A stretch of DNA of 64,000 bases from Luteimonas rhizosphaerae. Its GTDB lineage: Bacteria; Pseudomonadota; Gammaproteobacteria; Xanthomonadales; Xanthomonadaceae. The stretch's first letter is position 1. Each line of letters starts with the position of its first letter. Where the stretch lies: the NCBI RefSeq assembly GCF_002849595.1, contig NZ_NRQR01000026.1:310001-374000 (forward strand), given 5' to 3'. The notes under the pieces are model-generated. The model was not told the origin of the DNA, made no database searches, and saw only the letters and a program-made list of their open reading frames with translations. The position numbers and the translations under genes are program-made. Of the stretch, positions 45,758-54,860 are shown in pieces.

Positions 45758-47236
45758 TCAATGTCCTGCGGAGAGGCGCGCCTCCGGCTTGTCGTGCACG
45801 CCGAGCCGCTCGACCAGTGTCGCGCTCGCGGCATTGAGACCGAGCACCTCGACGTCCACACCACGCGCGCGCAGTTTCATCACCACGGTGTCGAGGGCGC
45901 CGATCGCGCTGAGATCCCAGAAGTGCGCGTGTGTCAGATCGATCACCACACGCGGGACCGGTTCCAGCAGATCGAAGGCATCGCCGAATGCGTTGGCCGA
46001 CGCGAAGAACACCTGGCCGCGCACGGTGTAGCGACGTGTGCCATCGGCGTCGAGCACGTCCTCGACATCGAGCAGCCGGCCGACGCGCCGGGCGAAGAAC
46101 AGCGCCGACAGCAGCACGCCGGTCAGCACGCCCTTGGCGAGATCGTGCGTCGCCACGGTGACGACGACGGTGCTGAGCATCACCACGCTCGATCCGGGCG
46201 GATGCCGGCGCAGGTCCAGTAGCGACTGCCAGCTGAAGGTGCCGATCGAGACCATGATCATCACCGCGACCAGCGCGGCCATCGGAATCATGCCGACCCA
46301 CGGCCCGGCGAACACCACCAGCGCCAGCAGCACGGTGCCGGCGACCATCGACGACAGCCGTCCGCGGCCACCGGATTTCACGTTGATCACCGACTGGCCG
46401 ATCATCGCGCAGCCCGCCATGCCGCCGAGGAAACCGGTGGCGATGTTGGCCGCGCCCTGGCCCACGCATTCGCGGTGCTTGTCGCTGGGCGTGTCGGTCA
46501 TGTCGTCGACGATGCGCGCGGTCAGCAGCGATTCGAGCAGGCCGACGACCGCGAGCGTCACCGACACCGGCAACACGATGCGCAGCGTCTCCAGCGTCCA
46601 CGGCACGTCCGGCAGCAGGAACACCGGCAGGCTGTCGGGCAGCGCGCCCATGTCGGACACCGTGCGCACGTCGATGCCCATTGCGGCGACGAGTACGGTC
46701 ATCGCGACGATCGCGACCAGCGGCGACGGCACCGCGCGCGTGATGCGGGGCAGGCCGTAGATGATCGTCAGCGCCGCCGCGCACAGCGCGTACACCGTCC
46801 ACGGCATGCCGATCAGTTCCGGCAGCTGCGCGGCGAAGATCAGGATCGCCAGCGCGTTGACGAAGCCGGTGATCACCGAGCGCGACACGAAGCGCATCAG
46901 CGATGCGAGCTTGAGTACGCCGGCGAGGATCTGGAACGCGCCCGCGAGCAGGGTCGCGACCAGCAGGTACTGCAGGCCGTGGTCGCGCACCAGCGTGACC
47001 ATCACCAGCGCCATCGCGCCGGTCGCGGCGGAAATCATCGCGGGCCGGCCGCCGAAGATCGCGGTGACCACGGCCATCGAGAACGATGCGTAGAGACCGA
47101 CGCGCGGGTCGACGCCGGCGATGATCGAGAACGCGATCGCCTCGGGAATGAGTGCGAGCGCGACGACGAGTCCGGCGAGCACGTCGCCGCGGATATTGCC
47201 GAACCATTGCCGGCGCAGCGGAATCTTGGAATGCAT
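45758..47236 (-). CDS. SulP family anion transporter
   Basis: A 492-residue inner-membrane transporter. The SulP core holds [21 protein letters not shown] at TM1 and [19 protein letters not shown] and [24 protein letters not shown]. After ~12 TM helices a C-terminal STAS domain (~385-480; [20 protein letters not shown]) follows. Substrates in the family are sulfate, bicarbonate or C4-dicarboxylates; this one cannot be specified. Confidence 0.9.
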   Translation of the reverse strand: MHSKIPLRRQWFGNIRGDVLAGLVVALALIPEAIAFSIIAGVDPRVGLYASFSMAVVTAIFGGRPAMISAATGAMALVMVTLVRDHGLQYLLVATLLAGAFQILAGVLKLASLMRFVSRSVITGFVNALAILIFAAQLPELIGMPWTVYALCAAALTIIYGLPRITRAVPSPLVAIVAMTVLVAAMGIDVRTVSDMGALPDSLPVFLLPDVPWTLETLRIVLPVSVTLAVVGLLESLLTARIVDDMTDTPSDKHRECVGQGAANIATGFLGGMAGCAMIGQSVINVKSGGRGRLSSMVAGTVLLALVVFAGPWVGMIPMAALVAVMIMVSIGTFSWQSLLDLRRHPPGSSVVMLSTVVVTVATHDLAKGVLTGVLLSALFFARRVGRLLDVEDVLDADGTRRYTVRGQVFFASANAFGDAFDLLEPVPRVVIDLTHAHFWDLSAIGALDTVVMKLRARGVDVEVLGLNAASATLVERLGVHDKPEARLSAGH

Positions 47237-47415
47237 GGAAACGCCCTGGCGGGGCCGGACACGCGACGGTGTCCGGCGGGATGACGGTGCATGGCATAGC
47301 GCGGCGACGCCCGGTGGGCGGCGCGGAAGCGGCGGCTATGGTGGCGTGGTCGTCATCGAAGGGCAGGGCGGCTGACGCGTGGGCGCGCAGTCTAGCGCAG
47401 GCGGGCGGGCGCGGC

Positions 47416-47871
47416 TCAGTCCTCGCCGATGTCCTCGTTCCAGACGTCCGGATGCGCGGCGATGAAACCGCCGAGCAGGTCCATGCATTCCTGGCTCTGC
47501 AGGTCGATCACCTCGATGCCGGCTTCGCGCAGCCAGTCGATCCCGCCCTGGAAGGTCTGCGATTCGCCGACGACCACGGTGCCGATGCCGAACTGGCGCA
47601 CGAGGCCGCTGCAGTACCAGCACGGCGCGAGCGTCGTGACCATGATCGTGTCGCGGTAGCTGCGCTGACGCCCGGCCTTGCGGAAGGCATCGGTTTCGCC
47701 GTGGATCGACGGATCGCTTTCCTGTACGCGCCGGTTGTGGCCGCAGCCGAGCAGGCGTCCGTCCTGGTGGTACAGCGCCGCGCCGATCGGGATGCCGCCC
47801 TCGGCCAGGCCCTGGCGGGCTTCGGCAATGGCGGTGTCGAGCAGGGCGCGGTAGTCGGGCGTGGCGATCAT
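47416..47871 (-). CDS. Cytosine deaminase of the small zinc (Fcy1/tRNA-adenosine-deaminase-like) type
   Basis: A 151-residue CDA-fold deaminase. The zinc site is HGETDAF (His ligand, Glu proton shuttle) and APCWYC (two Cys). The C-terminus ending in WNEDIGED closely follows the D-x-W-x-EDIGE ending of yeast cytosine deaminase Fcy1, which makes uracil from cytosine. ATG 47871 (MIATPDY) is chosen; ATG 47880 would add three residues. It is divergent from ubiE. Confidence 0.82.
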   Translation of the reverse strand: MIATPDYRALLDTAIAEARQGLAEGGIPIGAALYHQDGRLLGCGHNRRVQESDPSIHGETDAFRKAGRQRSYRDTIMVTTLAPCWYCSGLVRQFGIGTVVVGESQTFQGGIDWLREAGIEVIDLQSQECMDLLGGFIAAHPDVWNEDIGED

Positions 47872-47962
47872 CGGGGACATCGTCGGCAAATGGCTGACGA
47901 GTCTGACCGCAGCGGCCCGCGGGGTCGAGCCGGCATACACGGGCGGACGCCGGCGGATGAGG

Positions 47963-47968
47963 GATAAT
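47963..47968 (+). promoter_or_regulatory. Candidate -10 hexamer (GATAAT) of ubiE
   Basis: GATAAT lies six bases before the ubiE ATG with no Shine-Dalgarno between. This is the closest match to TATAAT among the leaderless-type promoters of the window. Confidence 0.45.
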
Positions 47969-47974
47969 CGCCGG

Positions 47975-48710
47975 ATGAACGACGACTCCAGCAAGCCCGG
48001 CACCACCCATTTCGGTTTCCGCGACGTCCCCACCGGGGACAAGCTCGGTCGCAGGCAACTACGACCTGATGAACGACCTGATGAGCATGGGCATCCACCG
48101 GGTGTGGAAGCGCTATTTCGTCGCGACCGCGCAGGTCAAGAAGGGCGACCGTGTGCTCGACCTGGCCGGCGGCACCGGCGACATCGCGGCGCTGCTGAAG
48201 TACCGGGTCGGCGATTCCGGCGAACTGGTGCTCGGCGACATCAATGCCGCGATGCTGCGCGTCGGCCGCGACCGCATGACCAACCGCGGCCAGGTCCGCG
48301 GCTTCGAGTACGTGCAGTGCAATGCCGAGACGCTGCCGTTCCCGGACGCGAGCTTCGACCTGGTGACGATCGCCTTCGGTCTGCGCAACGTGACCGACAA
48401 GGCCGCGGGCCTGCGCGAGATGCTGCGCGTGCTGAAGGTCGGCGGCCAGGCGCGCGTGCTGGAGTTCTCGGAAGTGAAGGCGGACTGGTTCAAGCCCGTG
48501 TACGACTTCCACTCCTTCCAGATCCTGCCGCGGCTGGGCAAGCTGTTCGCCCGCGACAGCGACAGCTACCAGTACCTTGCCGAGTCGATCCGCAAGCATC
48601 CGCCGCAGGACGAACTCAAGGCGATGATGGAAGACGCCGGCTTCGCGCGCTGTCGTTACCGCAACCTCAGCGGCGGCATCGTCGCCATCCACGACGGCTA
48701 CAAGGCCTGA
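47975..48710 (+). pseudogene. ubiE: UbiE (ubiquinone/menaquinone methyltransferase), frameshifted by a short deletion
   Basis: The first frame gives the UbiE start MNDDSSKPGTTHFGFRDVP-TGDK, then goes out of frame at 48043. The remainder, from SVAGNYDLMNDLMSMG (48045 onward) through the SAM motif LDLAGGTGDIAALL, AFGLRNVTDK and the family end GGIVAIHDGYKA, is in another frame. In relatives about nine residues (K-x-x-x-V-x-x-VF) link TGDK and SVA. A deletion of about 26 or 29 bases explains this. ATG 48069 could start a protein lacking the first ~50 residues. UbiE is normally needed for quinone synthesis, so an assembly error is quite possible. Confidence 0.88.
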
Positions 48711-49094
48711 CGCGTCCGCGCACGTCACGCGGCCGCTGCATTCCGCGGCGGGACGCGTGCAGCGCAGGCCGGCAGCGCCCGTGAACGAGCCGGGCAGACG
48801 CACTGAGCGATCGGACCCGCCAGCCCGGAGCGCGCCAGGAGACATCGTCGTCCCCACGCACGCGGGAATCCGGCGACATGGCGCCATTGATGCCGCGGCC
48901 GCGCAGCCGCAACCTGCGTCTCGAACGACGGGAAACCGGGTCCCGCGGACGCTGACCAGCTCTCCGCGGGCCGATCGCGTGCCCTGACGATCGCCTCCAT
49001 GCGGCTCGCCTCGCGTGGCGCGTCCTCCGTGCCGCCCCGGGGACTCAGGAGCGACACGGTAAACTGCCCGCGGTTTCCGCCCCGAGTATGGTCC
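48711..49094. other. Gene-free stretch between ubiE and the aminopeptidase gene
   Basis: About 380 bases without a supported gene. A TAAACT hexamer near 49060 could be the -10 of the aminopeptidase gene. No repeats or RNA genes were seen. Confidence 0.45.
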
Positions 49095-51122
49095 GTGATC
49101 CGAATTCCCCTGACCCGTTTCCCCCAGCTGGCCTCGCTGCTGCTGCTGTCGGCGCTGGCCGTCACCGGCTGCAAGCCCGACACCGCCGCGACCCCCGACG
49201 CCGCGTCCTCCGGTTCCGGCGCGGCCCCCGCCGCCGCCGGCGACCGCGACGAACACTCCTATGCCGAGCCGGCCAAGGTCGTCACCGAGGATCTCGCGCT
49301 GGACATCGCGCTGGACTTCGACGCGAAGACCATCGCCGGCACCGCGACCTACACCCTGCAATGGCAGGACGACAGCGCCACCCAGCTGGTGCTCGACACC
49401 CGCGACCTGACGATCTCCAGGGTCGAAGGCGAGGCGGGCGGCGCGTGGCAGCCACTGCAGTACACACTGGCCGAGGCCGATCCGACGCTCGGCAGCAAGC
49501 TGACCATCGAGACCCCCGAGCGCAATGCCAAGGTCCGCGTCACCTATGTGACCTCGCCCGACGCGTCCGGCCTGCAGTGGCTGACGCCGGAGATGACCGA
49601 AGGCAAGGCGCTGCCCTTCATGTTCAGCCAGTCCCAGCAGATCCACGCGCGTTCGTGGGTGCCGCTGCAGGACACCCCGGCGATCCGCTACACCTACACC
49701 GCACACGTGACCTCGCGTCCCGACGTCATGGTGCTGATGAGCGCCGACAACGCGCCCGACGCGCCGCGCGACGGCGACTACACGTTCTCGATGCCGCAGA
49801 AGATCCCGTCGTACCTGATGGCGATCGCCGCCGGCGACCTGGTGTTCAAGGAAATCTCCGGCCGCGCCGGCGTCTGGGCCGAGCCGGCGATGATCGATCG
49901 CGCGGTGGCGGAGTTCGCCGACACCGAGAAGATGATCGAAACCACCGAAGCGCTGTACGGCCCCTACCGCTGGGAGCGCTACGACCTGCTGATCCTGCCG
50001 CCGTCTTTCCCGTACGGCGGCATGGAGAATCCGCGCCTGTCGTTCATCACTCCGACCGTCATCGTCGGCGACAAGTCGCTGGTCTCGCTGATCGCACACG
50101 AGCTCGCGCACAGCTGGTCCGGCAACCTGGTGACCTTCTCCAGCGCCAAGCACGGCTGGCTCAACGAAGGCTTCACCAGCTACGTCGAGAACCGCATCGT
50201 CGAGTCGCTGTACGGCAAGGAAGTCAGCGACATGGAGTTCGTCATCGCGCGCAATGCGCTGGCGGGCTCGATCAGCGCGATGCCGGAAGCGACCCAGGCA
50301 TTGGCGGTGAAGCCGGGCACCGAGCTCGACGCCGATGGCGCGCTGAGCGCGGTCACCTACGACAAGGGCGCCTGGTTCCTGCAGTTCCTCGAGCAGCGCT
50401 TCGGGCGGCAGACGTTCGACGCCTTCCTGCGCGGCTACTTCGACCATTTCGCGTTCCAGAGCATCACCACCGAGCAGTTCCTCGCCTACGCGAAGGAACA
50501 CCTGTTCGACAAGGCGCCCGACACGGTCACCGACGCCGAGATCCAGGAATGGATCTACGCGCCGGGTATCCCGTCGTCTGCGCCGCAGGTGCTGTCGCGT
50601 AATTTCGGCATCGTCGATTCCGCGCGCCTGGCCTGGCTCGGCAGCGCGCAGTTGCCGCCGGCGCAGATCACCGATGCGTGGTCGACCCAGGAATGGCTGC
50701 ACTTCCTCGAAAGCCTGCCCGAGACGCTGACGGTCGAGCAGCTGGCCCAGCTGGATGGCGCCTATGCGTTCACCGGCACCGACAACGGCGAGATCGCGAT
50801 GCGCTGGTATCCGCTCGCCATCCGCAGCGGCTACACGCAGGCCAACGAGGCACTGGCCGCGTTCACCGAGCGCGTCGGCCGTCGCAAGCTGATCATGCCG
50901 ATCTACACCGCGCTGGTGCAGACCGAGCCGGGCCTGGTGCTGGCGAAGGAGATCTTCGCGCGCGCCCGTCCGGGCTATCACCCGATCACGACCGGCTCGG
51001 TCGAAACGCTGATCGCCGACGCCAGGCCGGCGCCCGCGCCGCCGACCCCGCCGGCCGCCCCCGAGGCGCCCGACGCGCCCGAGGCCGATCCGGCCACGGT
51101 GCAGGCACCGCCGACGCGCTGA
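49095..51122 (+). CDS. M1 family zinc aminopeptidase lipoprotein (leukotriene A4 hydrolase-like)
   Basis: A 675-residue lipoprotein. The signal peptide ends in a lipobox (LAVTGC, Cys about 26), then a Ser/Ala linker. The M1 fold carries the exopeptidase motif YGGMENP near 309-314, zinc motif HELAHSW near 335-341 and the distal Glu in WLNEGFTSYVE. The C-terminal half is LTA4-hydrolase-like helical repeats, and the last ~40 residues are Ala/Pro-rich. It trims N-terminal residues from peptides outside the cytosol. The start is GTG 49095; no ATG fits. Confidence 0.92.
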   Translation: MIRIPLTRFPQLASLLLLSALAVTGCKPDTAATPDAASSGSGAAPAAAGDRDEHSYAEPAKVVTEDLALDIALDFDAKTIAGTATYTLQWQDDSATQLVLDTRDLTISRVEGEAGGAWQPLQYTLAEADPTLGSKLTIETPERNAKVRVTYVTSPDASGLQWLTPEMTEGKALPFMFSQSQQIHARSWVPLQDTPAIRYTYTAHVTSRPDVMVLMSADNAPDAPRDGDYTFSMPQKIPSYLMAIAAGDLVFKEISGRAGVWAEPAMIDRAVAEFADTEKMIETTEALYGPYRWERYDLLILPPSFPYGGMENPRLSFITPTVIVGDKSLVSLIAHELAHSWSGNLVTFSSAKHGWLNEGFTSYVENRIVESLYGKEVSDMEFVIARNALAGSISAMPEATQALAVKPGTELDADGALSAVTYDKGAWFLQFLEQRFGRQTFDAFLRGYFDHFAFQSITTEQFLAYAKEHLFDKAPDTVTDAEIQEWIYAPGIPSSAPQVLSRNFGIVDSARLAWLGSAQLPPAQITDAWSTQEWLHFLESLPETLTVEQLAQLDGAYAFTGTDNGEIAMRWYPLAIRSGYTQANEALAAFTERVGRRKLIMPIYTALVQTEPGLVLAKEIFARARPGYHPITTGSVETLIADARPAPAPPTPPAAPEAPDAPEADPATVQAPPTR

Positions 51123-51137
51123 GCCGCGCAGTCGAGA

Positions 51138-51173
51138 CGCAGACGACGGCCGCCTTCGGGCGGCCGTTCTGCG
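51138..51173 (+). terminator. Strong hairpin after the aminopeptidase gene
   Basis: CGGCCGCC / GGCGGCCG with loop TTCG (51147-51166), extended by CGCAGA / TCTGCG outside. The T-rich tract is short (TTCTGCGTTCT), so termination may be partial. The rest of 51123-51401 holds no gene. Confidence 0.7.
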
Positions 51174-51401
51174 TTCTGGCGTGCGGTGCGGGACGGAGGA
51201 CGGCACGCGGCGACCTCAGCGCATCGAAGCGACGCATGCGCCCCGCGCGGTGTGGAGAACGCCTGACCCAATGGCTGCGCCACGCGGCCTGCGCGTGCGC
51301 CGCATCGCGCCAGCGCGGTACGCTCGCGTGATGCCGCGCGTCGCCATCGCCCGATCGCGCAGCCGCACGCGGCACGTCGCCGCCCGTACGAGGACTTCCG
51401 C

Positions 51402-52136
51402 ATGACCGCACGACATCTTCCGCTCGCCGCCGCCCTGCTGGTTGCGCTGCTGCCGCTGACCGCCTGCCAGGACCGCGAGGCCCAGGCCGCCGCGCAGGCC
51501 GCGTCGCTGGCCGCCGCCAGCGAACAGGCCGCCACCGACGGCGAGCGCGACTTCGAGGCCGCCGTGGCCGCCGAGAACTGGCCGCTGGCGAAGGCCCAGG
51601 CCGACGTGCTGCTGGCGCGCTACCCCGACACCGCCGCGGCGGGTCGCGTGCGCGCGCAGTTCGATTCAGTGAAGACCAAGGGCGACGAACTGCGCGAGGC
51701 CGCACGCACCGAGGCGCTGTGGAGCTACAACAGCGAGGCCGTCGAAGGCGGCCAGCAGCTGTCCGCGGCGATCTACGCCAAGGACAACCTCGACGTCGAC
51801 GGCACCGGCGCCAAGCAGGTCCGGTTGATCTTTCGCGACCATCCGTCGTGGGGCCGCAGCAGCTACCTCGTGCTGCAGGCCGGCGATTTCGACTGCTACG
51901 GCAGCTGCCGCGTCGGCGTGACCGTCGACGACGCCGCGCCCGTGCGCATGGCCGCGAACCGGCCGAAGACCGACGAGGCGATCGCGATGTTCATCGACGA
52001 CGAGCGCGCGCTGTGGCGGATGCTGGAGGGAGCGAAGACCGTCAGCGTGGAATTCCCGGTCGAGGCCGGCGGCACCCGCACCGCGGTGTTCGAAGTCGCG
52101 GGCCTCGATCGCGCCCGCCTGCCGGCCTGGAACTGA
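51402..52136 (+). CDS. Lipoprotein of unknown function
   Basis: A 244-residue lipoprotein (signal peptide, LPLTAC lipobox with Cys about 22). An Ala/Glu-rich helical stretch (~25-105) is followed by a compact domain with SSYLVLQAGDFDCYGSCRVGVTVDD and a C-terminal strand set (TVSVEFPVEAGGTRTAVFEVAGLD). The cysteine pair suggests a periplasmic disulfide. No family name recognised. Confidence 0.68.
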   Translation: MTARHLPLAAALLVALLPLTACQDREAQAAAQAASLAAASEQAATDGERDFEAAVAAENWPLAKAQADVLLARYPDTAAAGRVRAQFDSVKTKGDELREAARTEALWSYNSEAVEGGQQLSAAIYAKDNLDVDGTGAKQVRLIFRDHPSWGRSSYLVLQAGDFDCYGSCRVGVTVDDAAPVRMAANRPKTDEAIAMFIDDERALWRMLEGAKTVSVEFPVEAGGTRTAVFEVAGLDRARLPAWN

Positions 52137-52160
52137 GCGCGCGCGCCGACGCGCCCCGCG

Positions 52161-52643
52161 TCATCCGCCGATGCAGTTGTTCTGCGCGACGGTGAGCTGC
52201 TGTCGCGCGGCGTTGCGCTCGCGCACGATGGCGCGCTGCTGGGCATTCCGCTGCGCGCGCAGGCCCGAGCGGTCGGTGGGATCCGTCGCGTCGGCATTGC
52301 GCGCAGCGCGTTGTACATCCGTCGCGGCGAGCTGGCGCTGAGCCGCGGCAATGCGGTAGTCCGACGGCGCCTGGATCGACTGGCGCGCCGTCTGCAGGCA
52401 GCGCGCACGCGGCGACAGTGCCGGCATCGGCGAGACCGGGCGGTTGGCATCGTCGGTGAGACCACGCACCGGAGGCGGTGGCTGCAGCACTGAGTTTCCG
52501 GTCGGCGTCGCATCGATCGGCCGCAGCGCGGGCGCCGGCGTGGGCAACGGATCGGCCGGCCGGCGCAACTGCTGCGCGGACGCGGACGTCGCGGCGAACG
52601 CCAGCGACGAGGCCACGCACAGCAGGAGCAGACAACGGCGCAT
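52161..52643 (-). CDS. Secreted Arg/Ala/Gln-rich protein, unknown function
   Basis: A 160-residue protein with a signal peptide (RR start, hydrophobic 4-18, cleavage after ASA at 23). The mature part has a Pro-rich segment (30-62) then an Arg/Gln/Ala-rich helical half with one cysteine near each end (C-LQTARQ and N-NCIGG), which could form a disulfide. No family was recognised. It converges on the preceding lipoprotein gene. Confidence 0.6.
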   Translation of the reverse strand: MRRCLLLLCVASSLAFAATSASAQQLRRPADPLPTPAPALRPIDATPTGNSVLQPPPPVRGLTDDANRPVSPMPALSPRARCLQTARQSIQAPSDYRIAAAQRQLAATDVQRAARNADATDPTDRSGLRAQRNAQQRAIVRERNAARQQLTVAQNNCIGG

Positions 52644-52758
52644 CGGGACCACCAGTGGCGCCGCAACACCGCGGCCGGTAGTACAGGAATGGACGCGTTG
52701 CGCGTCCTGGACAAGCCTTGCCGCGCTGCCGGGTCGTGCCACGTTCATCGCCGCCGGC

Positions 52759-54270
52759 TCAGGCACGCGCCGGATCCGGCCGCAACGCGGGTTCGCGCGG
52801 CGGCGTGTCGGCGACCGGGCAGGGCGGCTGCGCCGGCACCTCGGCGGGAATCGCGATGCTGTCGGCGTCGCCCGGCAGCATGCGCGCGGCGCGCCAGCCG
52901 CCGAAGCGGTAATAGCCGACCGCCAGCAGCATCGCGCACAGCGCACTGGCCGGGAAACTCCACCAGATCGCATCGACGCCCAGCACCGGCTGCAGCAGCG
53001 TCGCGAACGGCACGCGCACGCCCCACAGCGCGATCGCCAGGATGATCAGCGGCGGCAGCACCGCGCCGGTCGAGCGCACCACGCCGAACATCACGAAGGT
53101 CACGCCGAAGAACAGGAACGACCAGATGGCGATGTGGTTGAGATGTCGCGCGATCTCCAGCGCCGCGCTGCCGTCGGGCAGGAACAGCGCCAGCGTGAAG
53201 CGGTCCAGCAGGATCAGCGGCGCGATCAGCAGGCCGGTCATCAGGAAGTTGAAGAGCACGCCGTGGCGCGCGATCGCCGACACGCGGTCCCAGCGCCCGG
53301 CGCCGACGTTCTGCGCGGCCATCGTCGAGCACGCCGCACCGATCGCCATCGCCGGCATCTGCACGTAGGTCCACAGCTGTAGCGCCGCACCGTACGCGGC
53401 CGTGGTCTCGATGCCGTGGTGGTTGACCATCGAGATCATTGCGATCATCGCCGCCGACAGCATCACCATCTGCAGGCCCATCGGCACGCCCTTGACCACC
53501 AGCGCTTTCACGATGGTCCAGTCCGGGCGATAGAGGTGCCGCTCGGTGCGGTCGATCCACAGCCGGTGGCGCCGGTGCCGCAGCCACGCCAGCAGCGCCG
53601 CGAGGCTCAGCGCATTGGCGATCAGGTTCGCCAGCGCGGCGCCGGCCATGCCCATCTCGGGCAACGGGCCGACGCCGAACATCAGCAGCGGCACCAGCAC
53701 GATGTCGAGCGCGACCACCAGCAGCAGGAACAGGAACGGCGTGCGCGCATCGCCGGCGCCGCGCAGGATCGCCGACAGGAAGGCCAGCGCGTACAGGAAC
53801 GGCACCGCGAGGAAGATGATCTTCAGGTACGCCTCCGCGTGCGGCAATGCGCCCGCGGGCGTGCCCATCCATTCCAGCACCACGCGCGACAGCGGCAGGC
53901 CGGCCGCGGCGATCAGCACCGAGGCCGACAGGAAGAACGTCGCGCTGGTGCCGATGACGCGCTTGGCCTCCGGCACGTCGCTGCGGCCGATCGCCTGGGC
54001 GACGAGGATCGTCGCCGCCATGCCCACGCCGAACACCGCGCCGAGCAGGAAGAACAGGATGTTGTTGGCATTGGCGATCGCCGCCAGCGCGTCCTCGCCG
54101 AGAAAGCGCCCGATCCAGACCGCGTTGACCGACCCGTTCATCGACTGCAGCACGTTGCCGCCGAGGATCGGCAGCGCGAACACGAACAGCGTGGATGCGA
54201 TCGGCCCGGTAGTCAGGTCGCGGGGCTGGGAGGCGGGCGTATCGGAGCGAGGCGGCATGCGCGCATTCAA
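52759..54270 (-). CDS. MATE family efflux transporter
   Basis: A 503-residue, 12-helix multidrug and toxin extrusion pump. MATE features are the N-terminal LPILGGNVLQSMNGSVNAVWIGRFLG, AILRGAGDARTPF in the first half and MAAQNVGAGRWDR in the second. It exports cationic compounds, using Na+ or H+. The first ATG is used, but the one four codons later (MPPRSDT) is also possible; neither has a clear Shine-Dalgarno. Confidence 0.88.
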   Translation of the reverse strand: MNARMPPRSDTPASQPRDLTTGPIASTLFVFALPILGGNVLQSMNGSVNAVWIGRFLGEDALAAIANANNILFFLLGAVFGVGMAATILVAQAIGRSDVPEAKRVIGTSATFFLSASVLIAAAGLPLSRVVLEWMGTPAGALPHAEAYLKIIFLAVPFLYALAFLSAILRGAGDARTPFLFLLLVVALDIVLVPLLMFGVGPLPEMGMAGAALANLIANALSLAALLAWLRHRRHRLWIDRTERHLYRPDWTIVKALVVKGVPMGLQMVMLSAAMIAMISMVNHHGIETTAAYGAALQLWTYVQMPAMAIGAACSTMAAQNVGAGRWDRVSAIARHGVLFNFLMTGLLIAPLILLDRFTLALFLPDGSAALEIARHLNHIAIWSFLFFGVTFVMFGVVRSTGAVLPPLIILAIALWGVRVPFATLLQPVLGVDAIWWSFPASALCAMLLAVGYYRFGGWRAARMLPGDADSIAIPAEVPAQPPCPVADTPPREPALRPDPARA

Positions 54271-54602
54271 TTGGGAGGCGGATCGCGGACTGGTGAGGAT
54301 AGGCGGTACGGCCTGCGCTCACGGCCTGCGGGCGTCGCGACCCCGACGTTTCGAACAACAAATCACCTTCAGCCTATGCCCGCGAACGATGTGGGGCATG
54401 CTCAGCAGAGGTGGTTCACTTGGATTTAATTGCCTCCGTCCCGTTTTTTCCGGACTGGTCTTGCATGGGAATTCGGAAACGGAATGGGCGCCTCGAGGCA
54501 CCCTTCTCACGTCCGGATGTCACAAGCCGCATCGCGTCTCCGTCGAACGCTGGAGAAGGCGCTTGCCGTCGGCAAGAATGCCCATCGCGAACGGAGAACA
54601 CG
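54271..54602. other. Gene-free stretch upstream of the MATE gene and small membrane protein
   Basis: Roughly 330 bases between divergent genes. Base composition drops here relative to the left flank (TTT and ATT runs near 54420-54470). No gene or repeat is supported; it probably carries both promoters. Confidence 0.4.
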
Positions 54603-54779
54603 ATGCTCATTCTGCAAGTCCTGCTGCTCGTCGCCGGTCTGGTCGCCCTTGTCATCGGCTACCGCAAGCACAACCGCAATCTGATGATGGCCGCGGCGCT
54701 GGTGCTGTTAGTCGCCGGTTCGGTGTGGGAGTTCGTGTCGGGATTCAATGCGTCGCGAGCGCAGCATCAAGCTCCGTAG
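54603..54779 (+). CDS. Small two-helix membrane protein
   Basis: A 58-residue protein: hydrophobic 2-19, a basic YRKHNRN turn, hydrophobic 27-46, then a short polar tail. GGAG lies seven bases before the ATG. Small, probably inner-membrane, function unknown. It ends where the AT-richer accessory island begins. Confidence 0.65.
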   Translation: MLILQVLLLVAGLVALVIGYRKHNRNLMMAAALVLLVAGSVWEFVSGFNASRAQHQAP

Positions 54780-54860
54780 CAGTTCACGGTTCGCTCCAGG
54801 TTAGTGACTTTGACCCCGTTAACTCGCAGAATTTAGCTTGCTCTGAGCGGAGTTGAAGCC

